Positions 46,501 through 58,180 of a DNA stretch of 64,000 bases are shown here, piece after piece. Below the pieces are notes generated by a model. That model was not told the origin of the DNA. It ran no database searches and saw only the letters and a list, made by a program, of their open reading frames with translations. The stretch spans positions 2,907,060-2,971,059 of the forward strand of contig NW_003314269.1 in assembly GCF_000143415.4 (NCBI RefSeq), read 5' to 3'. The DNA is from Selaginella moellendorffii. Taxonomy: Eukaryota; Streptophyta; Lycopodiopsida; Selaginellales; Selaginellaceae. The position numbers and the translations under genes are program-made. Within the stretch, counting starts at the first letter, position 1. The number at the start of each line of letters is the position of its first letter.

Positions 46501-47181
46501 CTTCTTTGACCAATCTACTTTGGAGGGAAATTGTTCGTTTCGTGGATCAATGGAAGTTCATGAGTGGATATCTTTGCATTTGCCTCCAAGTGGCAGTTTA
46601 TCTTGTTTGATCGGAGATTTGCTTAAAATTTATTCTTAAAGTGTTTTATTTGAACTTTTTGGTTTATTATAACATGATATAAAGGTGGGTTGGCGATTTA
46701 TGCCGCCATTAAGATGCAATATTTTAGAACCTTAAAACACTGCTCAAAGTAATCACGACGTTTGTTTTAGTTTGTCTTCGGTTGTTTCATTTTAATTCGT
46801 TTTGATTTGTTTGTCTTCATTTAATTTCGTTTGATTTCGTTTTAATTCTTTGGAATTCACTTTGGTTTGTCTTCATTTGTAACTCGCTTTTAGCTTGCTT
46901 TACGAATTGCACGCCATAACTTCCTCCAGGTCTCCACGGATGTAGCAGCTGCTTCGCTATTTCATCACAGCTGATGTCTCGAATTTCGAGCTTCCTAGTC
47001 AGTGTTGTTTTCCTCGTGTTTCCACACCACCGCTGCTGGTTCTTCGTTCTCTAGGTAGGTAAAAAACTCTCAAATAGAAAAGTTCTCTGGAATAATAAAT
47101 ATATAATGTACAAAACACAGATTCCAGGCTTTGTGAAGAGAAAAGAGAGAGAGAAAAAAAGATTTTTCCAAAGTTTTTGGA
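46501..47181. other. AT-rich spacer with a short degenerate repeat
   Basis: Between 46760 and 46900 words such as TTTGTCTTC, ATTTCGTTT and GTTTTAATT(C) recur irregularly over about 130 bp, a decayed minisatellite. The right end is the 3' flank of the minus-strand kinase gene. Confidence 0.5.
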
Positions 47182-49105
47182 TCAGTTATAAATCTCTGAT
47201 CTGCTGTTACTGGGAGACGTGTGAGTGCTGGGCCACTTGACTTGCACCGACGTGGGAGAATCCTCCTCCATGTTAGTGCTGGCCACACTCCTCTGCTTCC
47301 GGAGCTCGCCCGAACTTTGGTGCTCCAGCTTGAATCTCGACGATTTCTTGGAGCTGCTGGCGCTGATCGTCATGCTGCTAAGCTGCTCCAGCTCCCGGAC
47401 GACCTCCACCATGCTTGGCCTATCGTCCTTCTCCGCCGCCAAGCACCGAAACGCCACCTCCACCAGCCTCGTCAAGAGCTTCCAGTACTTGACGCTCAGG
47501 TCCGGATCGAAGAGCTCGTGTAACGCGCCCGAGTGGATCCGAGCGAGGGCCATGGATGCCAGGTTGATCTCCTTCTTGTCCCGCGTCATGTCCACGGCCT
47601 TCTTCCTGGAGATGAGCTCGAGGAGGACGACGCCAAAGCTGTAGACGTCGCTCTTGTCCGTCAGCTGGTAGCTCTCGTGGTAGTCCGGATCGAGGTAGCC
47701 GGGAGTTCCCTGGGGAGCCGTGGATATGTGCGTTGCGTCCAGGTGCGTGAGCCGGGAGAGCCCAAAGTCCGCCACCTTGGCCTTGAAATCCTTGTCCAGC
47801 AGAATGTTGGAAGTCTTCACGTCCCTGTGGTAGATCGGTGGCTTGACGTAGAAGTGCAGGTAGGCCAGTGCTTGAGCGGTTTCCAGTGCGATTGTGATCC
47901 GAGTCTCGAGAGAGAGCCCGTTTCCTTTCTCGCCGTGTAGGTGGTCGGCTAGAGTTCCATTGAGGACGAATTCGTAGACCAGCAGTAAGTCCCGGCCTTC
48001 GAGGCAGTAGCCGAGAAGCTGGACCAAGTTTGGATGCCGGACCTGTGAAAGAATGTTGACTTCGTTCTGAAACTGCTGGATTCCCTGCTTGTTTCCCTGG
48101 TTGAGTTTCTTGACCGCTACGATGCGACCGTCGGGGAGTTTGCCCTGGTAGACCGTGCTGAATCCTCCGCCTCCTAGAAGCCTGCTCTCGGCGAAGGATT
48201 TAGTTGCTGTTTTAAGCTCCCTGAACGTGAATACCATGGGAGTGTAGGCGCAGGTTGCGTCGGTGAGGATCTGTGCTCGGTCGCTGCGGCATCGCCTTCT
48301 CGCAGAGAGATGCCTCCTCCTTGCAACGAAGACGATCAAGCAGACAAGCACGAAGAGAAGCCCGGCACCAGATGCTCCACCTGATTCACAAAAGTGGAAT
48401 TCAGTCGCGAAAAACAAAAAAAAAATAAATCAAAATGTAAGCCACCTATGATGAACATGGTCTTTTTGGAGGACTTCTTACACCGGCAGCCTGGTAGGAC
48501 ATGATCAAAAGCATGTAAGAACGACATACAAACAAACAAAAGAGAAAGTATAAACCAAGGAAAAAAACACGACGTATCAAAGTACCTGGCGGGCAAGCTT
48601 TTCTCGAGCAAGATCCAAGCGTTGAGTTGCAACCGGCCGAAGAACACGAGTGCGGTGGTGGAGGAGTAGCGGTGGTGCTGACCGCCCTGGTCGACGGACC
48701 ATCCGCCTCGTTCCAGAAGAAAACTTGGACGGTGTTTTGGTTGGACTTGTTGAATGACGGCGAGAACGTAAAGAGCTTACACTTGACCGTCTCGCCCTCG
48801 CAGCTTGCGCAGCAGTGCTTCTCCTCTGACGATGGCGGCCCCTGGCAAAGGATATCGTTGACAGCGCAAGGCCTGCCACTGGGAGAATCGACGCTGGTCG
48901 GAGAATTTAAAGCGTCAGGAGCGTCAATGAAGAGGAAGGCCTCGTTTCTAAACGCCTGGAACGGTCCTATAGCGCCCTTGCAAGACTCGCAGGCTCTCGT
49001 GTGGATTTGTACACACGTCGCGTTGCATTCGTCCAGGCACCATGCCGCCCGCAACACGACCACCAATCCCAGCCACACTACCAATCCCTGCTGCTGCTGC
49101 TCCAT
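47182..49105 (-). CDS. Receptor-like kinase with cysteine-rich ectodomain (WAK/LRK10L-like)
   Basis: Three exons on the minus strand: 48586-49105, 48446-48490 and 47182-48380, total 1764 nt, 587 residues. Residues 1-24 are a signal peptide after a Gln run. The ectodomain (25-188) has about sixteen cysteines in pairs (CNATCVQ, CESCKG, CCASCEG), then a PPPPH stretch. A transmembrane helix spans 194-208 (GLLFVLVCLIVFVA). The kinase domain (about 240-520) is complete: GGGGFSTVYQG (258-268), VAVKKL, YHRDVKTSNILLD, DFGLSR, GTPGYLDPDY and SDVYSFGVVLLEL. HRD is intact, so it is an RD kinase and likely active. The kinase is closest to WAK-like and LRK10L families. The ligand is unknown; a cell-wall or pathogen signal is inferred from relatives. 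Confidence 0.9.
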
Positions 49106-49658
49106 CCCCCTATCCCTTCCCCTATCCTGTCCAAATCATGGGAGCTAGTGCTAGAGCTGGAACTAAGAATCCTCCAGAAGGACTGTAGCTGCGACACTAT
49201 TTCCTGGGAAGATGAGAACTATTTCTTGCCCGTGTCGACGATTCTATCGCAATGCCGAGTGGATCGGCGCCGCCTCCTGCGAAATCTAGGTAATCCGGAG
49301 CTCCGATCATCGATGAGTCGTCGGTGCTGGCGCCAGGCGATGTCTACTGACCTGATCTTTGGCGCGAAGCACCGCCAAGCAGCTGGAATCCATTCACGCC
49401 GCGGGCGCCGCGACGGTGGAAGGCCGCAAGAGGGGAGAAAAATCGAAGAAGGGTCTCCCTTGACTAGCCCAATGAATGAACAAGCACATCAAATGGACAG
49501 GGGCCACTATGGCTTGACTACTCCACCAAATCTAGAAACCCGCATTTTTCTAGCCTCGCTAAAATTGTAGTGGTAGCTAACTTTAGCGGCAAAGACCTAA
49601 CATTCTGCCGACGTGGCAGTGGTGACCTGGCGTTTTTGAGATTTAGGGTTCTTGGGCT
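49106..49658. promoter_or_regulatory. Divergent promoter region between the kinase and the AKRP-like gene
   Basis: About 550 bp between divergent start codons. TTTAGGGTTCTTGG at 49643-49656 lies directly upstream of the AKRP-like ATG. A plus-strand frame of 189 codons crosses the region but shows no family motif and no splice-supported exon. Confidence 0.45.
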
Positions 49659-50148
49659 ATGCCGCTCGTGGCGTGCGGGGTGTGGCTCCCTGGGAGCGAT
49701 GCTGCTGTGATCCGGCAGCAGTGCGTAAGATTTTGATATTGATTTGAAGCGCTCGATGATTGAATTGGGATTGCGGACAGGCAGAGCGTGGATCGCAAGA
49801 AATGCGGCCGGGCGATGAGAATGCTGGCGGAGATTTCGCTGTGGAGGGACGAGGAGGCGGCGGATGGGAAGGATGCGGAGGTGGAGGAGGGGATTTTCGA
49901 GTCGGTTGTGAAGCGTCCAGCGGCGGCGCCTCCACTGGGCGCAAGGACGAGATTTGTGGCTCAGGTACCAGTTAGAGGCTTGGTCCCCGAGAGATGGAGG
50001 GATTTGCAAGATGATCTCAACAGGACCAAGCGGCAGAAGAGGAGAGAGGTTCTCAAGGGGAGAAGGTCGAGGAGCAAGGAGGAAAAGGCTAAGCTACGGG
50101 AGAAGCTTGGCGAAATCATTGACGAGGCCATCCAACAGGAGAAGATCG

Positions 50149-50179
<31 letters not shown>

Positions 50180-51347
50180 CGCACACACTGTCTTTGAAGG
50201 TGGTCGTCAACTTCATCGAGCTTCTTATCGCCACGAAGAACTCAGTGATGATTTGGAGCTCGGAGATGACAATGGTGGCGAGCTTGTTTCGGCCGAGCGT
50301 TCGCAAAATCTAGACAACTGTGGCAAGGCCACGCGGAAAAATTCGAAACAGGCGAAGAAGGTGACCGAGCCAGCTCCACCAAACTATTCCAAAGTAAGTC
50401 ACTATTTCTTACTTTTTCGATTCCATTCTTCCTCCTCCTTCTTTTGTTCGTCCTTTAAAGTGACAGATGATCTACTTACTGTTACTGTAGGGAGAAAATC
50501 TCAAAGGAAATGAGAGGAAGCTCTTCCAGGAGTGCGACCGCCGAACTATCGAGAAAAGAAGTTGTGTAAGTTCATCCAGGACGACCGTGAAGGCAACGCG
50601 ACTGACTGGGTGTGGATCATGCAGGAGAAATGGATGCCTTTACACACGCTGGCCTCGCCACAGCAGCCATTTCTTGTTGCGGAGCTGATGCAACAGGATG
50701 ATCACGAAGACAATGTGAACGAGGTACTTGAGAGTGCGAGAAGAAAAAGAGAGAAAAAGGGATAGGAAGTCTTTGTGCTGTGTCCCACTCAAGGGAGTGA
50801 CGTGCAGGAAGGAGTTACGGTTTTGCGTAAAGCTGTTCAAGCTGGCAGACTTCACATCGTCAAACATTTAATCCATGGTGGAGCCAACGTTTTCTACCGG
50901 GACAAGGTCTGGGCTTTTGTCTCTTCCTTTTCTCTGGGGGGCCACTGTCGTGTCTAAATATCTTGCTATTCCTTGCAGGATGGCTCAACGCTCTTACACC
51001 ATGCAGTCGCCAGTGGGAGTCCCAGTGTCGTGAGACTGCTGCTAAAATATGGAGTGCATGTAAACTCTGTTGACAAGGTCCGATCTGGTGGTTTTCTTTT
51101 TTCCGGATGTGATGTTCTTCAATTCGTGGATTGTAGGCCGGCTGGACACCGCTCCATGTCGCGGTTTGCTGCCAACAGAGAGATATACTTCGCGTCTTGC
51201 TCAATCGTGGAGCCGACTGGACAATTGCTAACGAGGTGGGCTCTCTTCCATCTCCCGCTCTTTAATATTCTTTTCTTTCAGGATGGAGATACACCACTTG
51301 ATTTATCCGGTAATGGCACTTCTGGACTTGATGGAAAATCGGGATAG
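49659..51347 (+). CDS. AKRP: Plastid ankyrin repeat protein, AKRP/EMB506 type
   Basis: Eight exons: 49659-49720, 49781-50393, 50491-50565, 50625-50723, 50808-50906, 50979-51077, 51137-51235 and 51282-51347, giving 403 residues. The N-terminal half is charged, with LVPERWRDLQDDLNRTKRQKRREV and a run of ten glutamates. Then comes RKLFQECDRRTIEKR, a motif shared with AKRP. Ankyrin repeats follow: WMPLHTLA, DKDGSTLLHHAVASGSPSVVRLLL, GWTPLHVAVCCQQRDILRVLL, GDTPLDL. Each of the four repeat exons is exactly 99 nt (33 codons) in phase 0. AKRP and EMB506 interact in plastids and are needed for embryo and plastid development. After GDTPLDLS the frame stops soon, but another frame continues with VMALLDLMENRDRYQKAF to 51410, so a one-base shift near 51310 may have cut the natural C-terminus. 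Confidence 0.85.
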
Positions 51348-51732
51348 GTACCAAAAGGCTTTTAAGTTGTCTTCTCAAACGCCCTTTTGGCAGGACATTA
51401 CGCATGCCGATTGAGGTGGTGTCCAGGCATGAAGGTCTCAAAGCTGCTAGTCGTATGCCAAGCAACAATGCATGCTCGCGAACAGGACCTCAGGTCAACC
51501 TGGGAAACACCACCTCAAACGCTCGCGTTTGATCCGCCAGTGGAAGCAACAGGATCGTTCCTCTTCATGGATGAAGGGATGGCTCGTCGATGACGGAGCT
51601 CCCTCTAATTGGCTTGATCTCGTCCAATCACGTACGAAGCCATGCACAAAGGTAACTGTGAATATCCATATCGTGCTATATAATAGGACCTTAGGTTTTG
51701 TCATAGTTTTACCCTTTGGTTTTAAATTGACA

Positions 51733-52278
51733 ATGAGCATCAAGAACCAACACACCGTGGGTGGAACAACGAGGGCAAAACGGACCCCCAGAAAGAGGAC
51801 CAAAACAAAAGGTGGCGAGACAGATGGGGGCAACGCACTAGCTACCCAGTCACTGCCGGTCAACCATGAGCTCCACTGCCTGATCATGTCTCTCATGGAG
51901 GACGAGTCCCTGGAAGTAGACGAGGCAGAGTGGCCAGAATGGTGCAGGGACATTCTCCAAGGGGTGCGGGATTGTGGGGTGGAGATGATCCAAGGACGCC
52001 AGGACGAGGAGTTTGGACGGAAATTTCTCAAGGATTTCAAGGTGGAGGATATAGATGAGAGAGATCTGGTGTTGGGCTTTGAGCAGTTCGGGAATCCACA
52101 GCTTAAAGAGAAGAGGAACGATGGTGCTGTGGAAATGGAAATCAAAACTCTGGAGCTGGATTCACAGCAAGAGCAATTTGCAGTAAGAAAAGAGCAAGAG
52201 ATGATGATGTGGAAAAATGAAATGAACAAGACTTGTTACAGAGACAACCTTGCCTTTACCAAAAGGCATGGTGGCTGA
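51733..52278 (+). CDS. Unknown protein with basic N-terminus and coiled-coil end
   Basis: From the ATG at 51733 the frame is open for 181 residues, and open further upstream without an ATG that I would choose. The N-terminus is basic (AKRTPRKRTKTKGG, a possible nuclear signal). The middle is acidic and Trp-rich (MEDESLEVDEAEWPEWCRDILQGV), and the C-terminal third is a helix with heptads (KTLELDSQQEQFAVRKEQEMMMWKNEM). The basic start and helical tail recall proteins beside Myb/SANT-like transposon domains, but no DNA-binding domain is visible. It may be a lineage-specific gene or a transposon relic. Moderate chance of being expressed. Confidence 0.4.
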   Translation: MSIKNQHTVGGTTRAKRTPRKRTKTKGGETDGGNALATQSLPVNHELHCLIMSLMEDESLEVDEAEWPEWCRDILQGVRDCGVEMIQGRQDEEFGRKFLKDFKVEDIDERDLVLGFEQFGNPQLKEKRNDGAVEMEIKTLELDSQQEQFAVRKEQEMMMWKNEMNKTCYRDNLAFTKRHGG

Positions 52279-52559
52279 TAATTAATCAAATTTTTCTGTT
52301 TATCCGAAAACAAATCTCAGATTATTTCTTTACCATTTGAAAAATAAGCTTTAACCATCAATTAGAATATTTACCATGGCATAGTTTAGGGATTTACATA
52401 AACCATGCAAAACGGATTATATGTACACCAGACCCTGTGTTGCAAGCCTCGAGAAATGGGCTCAGACTTTTCCTTTTACCTTGCTGGATCCAATTTAAAA
52501 GCGAGCCATTTAGACTCCAACGGGAGGACAAAGATAATTTAGCTGCAGCACAAAAGTTT

Positions 52560-53469
52560 TCAACTTTGAGCTTGTGACGAGTTCTTTGAACCTCTTACGT
52601 GATCAGTCATATCGTTGGTGGATAAGTTGACAGTCAAGTTCCTCATGAGAAGTAAGACCTGTTTTTTTGTGTTTTTTTCACTTGCCTGGTCTTTTTTGGA
52701 TGGACTTTGAGATGCTTACCGTCTCGCGATCGATCGGAGTCATTCCACCTAAAGCGTTGAGATGGCCAGACGCATTTGGATCAAAGACGTTCCCAAGGAA
52801 TTGATAGACTGCTGCGAAATTTGGTGCCGGTGTCGCTGGAAAGAACAAGGAAAAGCTAAGAAGGAAAAGAAAAATCTCTTTGCTAAACCATATGGATAAA
52901 TTGTCTTGTCTTACCAGGAGAAGCATCATCACTACCGCTGCTGCTGGGACTTTCCGGAGATCTTTCGACCACCGCAACAGTCGAAGGTACTGCAAAACGG
53001 AAGAGATTAGAATCGCTAAGGGTTTCCTTTCTTTGAACGATTATACCGGCTTTCGGAGCTTTTTGAGGATATGGTAGTGCGGCTTTCCTCTTTGGCCTTG
53101 GAGGCGGTACGTGTTCTCCAGTGCCGTTTCTCTGTACCTTCAAGAAATACTTCTGCGCGTGGCTGCGAATCTAGCAACGAAAAGAAGGATCAGAGAAAGA
53201 AAAAACAAAGAGAGCTCTCACCTGTATCACGGTTTTAGAGCCCACGAAGGCCTCAATCTTCTTCCAATCTCGATCGAAGCTACGCGGAGAAGTAAAACAT
53301 CGAGAACTGTGCTGAGAAAAAGAAGAACTCACAGATGAAGCGCCTCGAGGAATTTGTCGTGCTCTTCATCCGCCCAGTTCTCGCGCGACTTGGTGATGGT
53401 GTAGGGCTTGCGGATCTTCCTGGCGGCATCGCTCTCCTGCATTTGGCGCTGCTGCTGCGCGATCGCCAT
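52560..53469 (-). CDS. RVE8: REVEILLE-type MYB-like transcription factor (RVE4/6/8 clade)
   Basis: Six exons on the minus strand: 53333-53469, 53222-53279, 53047-53170, 52915-52989, 52720-52835 and 52560-52658, total 609 nt, 202 residues. The single MYB repeat starts [20 protein letters not shown] and spans the first introns to the SHAQKYF hallmark (in [13 protein letters not shown]). The proline-rich [18 protein letters not shown] block follows. The C-terminal part has the LCL domain ([21 protein letters not shown], then [20 protein letters not shown]), which marks the RVE4/6/8 group rather than CCA1/LHY. In seed plants these activate evening-phased clock genes through the evening element. 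The protein is short for the clade, lacking a long N-terminus. An upstream in-frame start at 53553 is possible. Confidence 0.92.
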
Positions 53470-53701
53470 GCCGTCCTCAAGAACCCTAAACCTGAGCCAC
53501 AAGGACACCGACGTGGAGATATTTTGGAAATATCTTGTCAATCCATGGCACACTTTTCGAGCGATGCGGATTGCATTTTATGAAATTTAAGTTTTTTTGC
53601 TACGCCCTAACTCGATCAGCTGAATCGAATTTAACTACCCGGATTTGCCCTAATCTTTGGCTATGGCGGATAGGGTTTATCGCGGCTAAGGAAAGCGAGG
53701 G
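53470..53701. promoter_or_regulatory. Divergent promoter between the REVEILLE and KH-domain genes
   Basis: The start codons are 232 bp apart. AACCCTAAA lies at 53482-53490 on the REVEILLE side and TAGGGTTTA at 53671-53679 on the KH side, each within about 30 bp of its ATG. Confidence 0.5.
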
Positions 53702-56017
53702 ATGGAGGGCGCGCGCTACGCGCACAAGCGATCGCATTCCCAGTTTGAGGAGGATTCCGTCGATCGCAGCGTCCGGCAGAGGCGGCGAGGAGGTTTCGAG
53801 CGGACTCCCGAGGCTGCCGCTCCTCCCGTCGACGATGTGGTGTACAGGATTCTCTGCCCCGGGGCCAAGATCGGCAGCGTCATTGGCAAGGGCGGCAGCA
53901 TCATCAAATCGCTGAGGAACGAGACGGGCGCCAAGATTAAGGTCGCGGATGGGATTCCAGGGTCGGATGAGAGGGTGATTTTCATCTCCGCGTCGCCAAG
54001 GGAGAGGCGGGAAGGTAAGCCTCGGGGTGGGAGCAAGGAAATGGACAAGGACAAGGAGCAAAATGGCGAGGAGAGCACACCTCTTCCAGCGTCACAGGAG
54101 GCGCTGTTCAAGGTTTTTGCTAGGATTGTAGAGGGCGAGGAGTTTGATGAGGACGAGGATTCTTCCAGGAATGTCACTGCGCGGCTGCTGGTGCCGAGCA
54201 ACCAGATTGGCTGCTTGCTCGGCAAAGCCGGGAAGATCATCGAGCAAATGAGGGTGGAATCCGGGGCACAAATTCGTGTTCTTCCCAGGGAGCAGCTTCC
54301 AAAGTGTGCATATCACACTGACGAGCTCGTCCAGGTAAGAACGATCTTATCTTTCTCTTGGTTTGTCTCGTTCCTCGGTTCTCACATTGGTTTTTTTTTT
54401 TTTCCATGTTTTAGTTGACTGGAGAGTTGGCTCTCGTGAAGAAAGCTCTCACGACGATCTCGACTCGGCTCTATGACAATCCTCCCAGAGACAAGCCTCC
54501 TCAAGCAGGGCATTTAGGACCTTTTCAAGAGTCTACTATTCTACCGGGTACGTTACTTCCTCCGGGAGCGTTTTTCCCCCAGGGGAATGCTTCCATTGCT
54601 CCGGGTCAGCTAGGGGGGCACTTGGTCGGTATCGCTCCTCACCTAGGTGGTCTTGGCGGCTCGACTTGGTCTTACGGAGCCTCAGCGTTTCCTTTGGCAC
54701 ACGGACTCCCTGGTGGTGGTCGGGTAAAAGACGAGACAGTCGAGGGAGAATTTGCCGTAAGGTTGCTATGTCCGAATGAGAAGATTGGCAGCGTGATCGG
54801 CAAGGGTGGTATGATCATCAGATCGATCCGGGAGGAAACTTGTGCTCGGATCAAGATTGCGGACGCGGTGGCCAATGCAGAGGAACGAGTCATACACATT
54901 ACTTCTAATGAGGTAACTCTTTTACGTTCTTTTTCTATCCGCAACTTGTATTTTTCCAGGTACTTCATGAGCAGGTATCTCCAGCTCTGGAAGCTGTACT
55001 ACAACTCCAAAGCCGGATTTCTGATCCAAGTGCCGAGAAGGATGGAGCTATGACAACCCGGTTCTTGGTTCCATCCGCAAATATTGGCTGTTTACTTGGG
55101 AAGAAAGGTAGTATTATTGCTGACATGAGAAGGAACACTCGGGCGAATATTAGAGTTTTGTCCAAAGAAGCTTTACCCAAGTGTGCTCATGAAGACGACG
55201 AACTTGTTCAGGTAACAACTACTGTGTGATCTTCCAAGAAAGTAGCTAACAAATCTACGTGCAGGTTGTAGGGGATATTACTGTGGCCAGGGATGCTGTT
55301 ATTGAAATCATAACCAGGTTAAGAGCAAACATATTTTCAGAGCACATGAAAAATGTCTCGAGTAATCCGGGTCTTGGGGTCCAAGGGAGCGTGCCTGTCT
55401 CATCGACGTATGAACCAAGGCATGAACCATCTCCAGGAATGTTTTCTCTACCCGGTCTAGGTTCTCAGGGTCTACGTTCTTCCATACCCGCCACCCCAAG
55501 AAACTGGGGTCTACAGGTATCTCCAGTTTTTCACTGACTCTTCATTCCATCTTCATTTGACAGGGTGCTGCTGGTGGACTTGGCGCTCTCTCATATGTTG
55601 GATCAACACCAACAGCTGCCAGTTTTGGAACGTATGTTCTTCATTCTTAGTTGCTTCAAGTTTTTGACACTCCTTTTTTCGTTGGCAGTGGCAGAGCAGG
55701 ATCTGGACTGGTGGCAAGTGTTGCAGGTACTACGATCGAGATAACCATTCCAGGAACGGTAATTGGCTCTATTATCGGGAAAGGGGGGAGCAATATAGCT
55801 CAGATACGCCAGGTATTTCACAAGCTTTGCTCCGAGCAACTTATATGTTTCTTGTTTATAGATCTCCGGAGCTAAAGTGAAACTTCATGACCCCAAGCCC
55901 GGGTCCGACAAGCGCATAATCGAGATATCTGGCGCGCCCGATCAGGCGCAAGCTGCTCAAAGCCTGCTGGAAGCGTTTATGTTCACGGCACAGACCCAAG
56001 CAACTGGACTCTACTGA
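53702..56017 (+). CDS. Five-KH-domain RNA-binding protein
   Basis: Seven exons: 53702-54334, 54415-54912, 54960-55211, 55265-55516, 55564-55631, 55689-55812 and 55862-56017, total 1983 nt, 660 residues. KH domains are marked by GxxG loops in: KIGSVIGKGGSIIKSL (about 60), QIGCLLGKAGKIIEQM (about 170), KIGSVIGKGGMIIRSI, NIGCLLGKKGSIIADM and VIGSIIGKGGSNIAQI (near the C-terminus). Between domains 2 and 3, and 4 and 5, lie Gly/Pro-rich linkers. The N-terminus has a basic RSVRQRRRGG signal. The domain layout (2+2+1) matches plant HEN4-like proteins such as At4g18375. These act in nuclear pre-mRNA processing; targets are unknown. All five GxxG loops are intact. Confidence 0.93.
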
Positions 56018-58180
56018 GGTACTGTGGTCCTTTCCCTTCGCTGCTTGCATGCTACTTTGCATTCAGTCTTTAGGCGTTTTGGGCGAGAAACTTAGGCACT
56101 TAGCTTGCCTGTTTCACATCCTTACCCTTTGCCTTATACCATCTTCCACACAGCTGCGAGCTATACTACTATCACTACTGCTACTACTACTGCTACTACT
56201 ACTTGTGTTACTACTACTACTGCTACTTCAAGGAGCCACATTTCCCCATGCTGAAGCCTCTCAACCTTTAAAACACACTCAGGAAGAGCCGAGCTATTTG
56301 AGAAGCCTTTAATCGTCTATATCTCCTCCTCTTGCTTTTTTAATTCTTCTCCATCATCATACGGTGGAACTTTGAAGCCCGGATATCACTTCCTTGAAGC
56401 TCTGAGAAGCTTGTTTTCTTGTGACAAAAGGCCACCTACAACCACAACGACCCGACCGAGGCCACCTTGTAATACGAACTGTGTCGTGCATTGGTTTTTT
56501 CATTTTCTTTCATTTCTAACGTTTTAGTGGACTTGAGTTTTGTGAAACAACAATCTAAGCAAAAAGAAAGAGGAGATAGGAGAATCTTAATTTATCAAAA
56601 TTATTTTTTTATTGAATTTATATTTACTCTTATTATTTATATTTGGTTAGTAATAGAATTAATAAATAATTACATTTAGTGTTAATATTTACTAATGCAT
56701 ACTCATCCAATTCAATAAATAAATATGTTGACTTTTCTTTTAAATTGTGGAGAGCAGTTTTTTCATTTATTTTCTAACTATAATTAAATATGAAAAAGAG
56801 TATGGATAAATGTTGTTCAAGTTTGAAAAAAAATTTAGAATAAAAAATGAAATAATAAAATAACTATTTTAAAGTTAGAAATATACTTATGTTTAGCTAA
56901 GCAAGTAAGTTGAAGTAAACATAAAAACTCTTTTGTTGCTAAATCTTCGTGTTCATTTTCTTTACCAACAATATATGTTCAAATTTTGTAAAAATATTTA
57001 TACAATTTACATATATGAGGTCCAATATATTCTCTTAACTCAATAATTGACTTTTACAATTGTAATTAAAAGGAGTAAAATACTCAACTTAATAAAATAA
57101 TATTAAATTATTCATTAAACCAATCTAAAAATTTTGTTTAAATTTTTCAATTTTTTTTCTGGATGTATTTAAATTAACAATTGCTACACAATACTATAAT
57201 GGATGTTATTGATTATAAGTTTTTGTAAAACAAAAAATATGTGTTAAGAAACTATATAGAAATTGTTAAATATTTCTATTCAGATTTATTTAAAACTTGA
57301 GTTTGTTAAAAAAAATTATCTATGCAAATGTAACATTCTTATTGGAATAATATTCTTCGTTAAAAATAAGTTTGAGATATAGGTGGGCCAGATCTACGTA
57401 CGGATAGTATCCGATTTCTCACTCGCTTTCTCCTCTCTGTTAGGTAAGAGCTGCGCCGGATCGTAATGGACATTAATCGCGCGAGCGCTTGGAAATTTAT
57501 GGCCGCTCATGATTCAGGCATCCATTTCTTTCTCCGATCATGAATCTTTGATGAGCGGCGTTCCATCCGTTCTCTTCTCTGGCTTCACAGGTTCGTAGCG
57601 AATCGGGGTTTTCTCGCTCCAGGATTTGACGGAGTCTTCGTCGATCGGTCCGGCTGCAAGGCAGAAGAAATATTTGTTTGGCCGCTGCGTATGTAAGTCT
57701 GTCGCTTGCCTGCACATTCTTTGTTTGTTCTTGGCATTTTCTTTGATGCGTCATTGTCCTTGCCATCCTTTACGCGCTGAAAACTAGCCGATCGAGCACC
57801 GCCCTCTCCTGTGTCACCTACTTTCTCTACCAACACCTATGAAGTTAGATGATGCAGCAATTTGCACAACATTGCTCTAAGGATATGGCAACGTAGGCGA
57901 GGAAGCGACGGAGCTTCTGGCTGGAGCCTCATGAGGGAGAAACAGCATGTTGTTCATCAGATCTTGAGCTCTCCCAAACTGTCCTGAGCGACTGAGATCA
58001 ATCCATGGTCGATGGTAATCGACGTGAAGCACACACAGGTGGCTTTTCTCCAAGCAGCCAATGTGACTAGATGTGCTAAACACCGCAGGCAAGAACATCA
58101 ATGTTAAAGGCCAGGCATCTCACGGAAAACTCTGCTCCTGGGTGTAAGCTTTGATCATGAGGATTCAGGCTCCAGGGCCA
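56018..58180. other. KH gene 3' flank and AT-rich intergenic DNA
   Basis: The first 400 bp are probably 3' untranslated region and include a CTA-type microsatellite. From 56500 to 57390 the DNA is very AT-rich with no gene seen. From 57390 to 58180 the composition returns to normal and short frames appear on the minus strand, but I recognise none. Confidence 0.5.
56163..56227. repeat. (CTA)n-type microsatellite
   Basis: About 65 bases of CTA units with CTG and CTT interruptions, in the 3' flank of the KH-domain gene. Confidence 0.85.

Noticed and set aside
49001-49570. 189-codon frame between the kinase and AKRP-like genes
   Set aside because: It overlaps the kinase signal-peptide exon in antisense and has no conserved segment.
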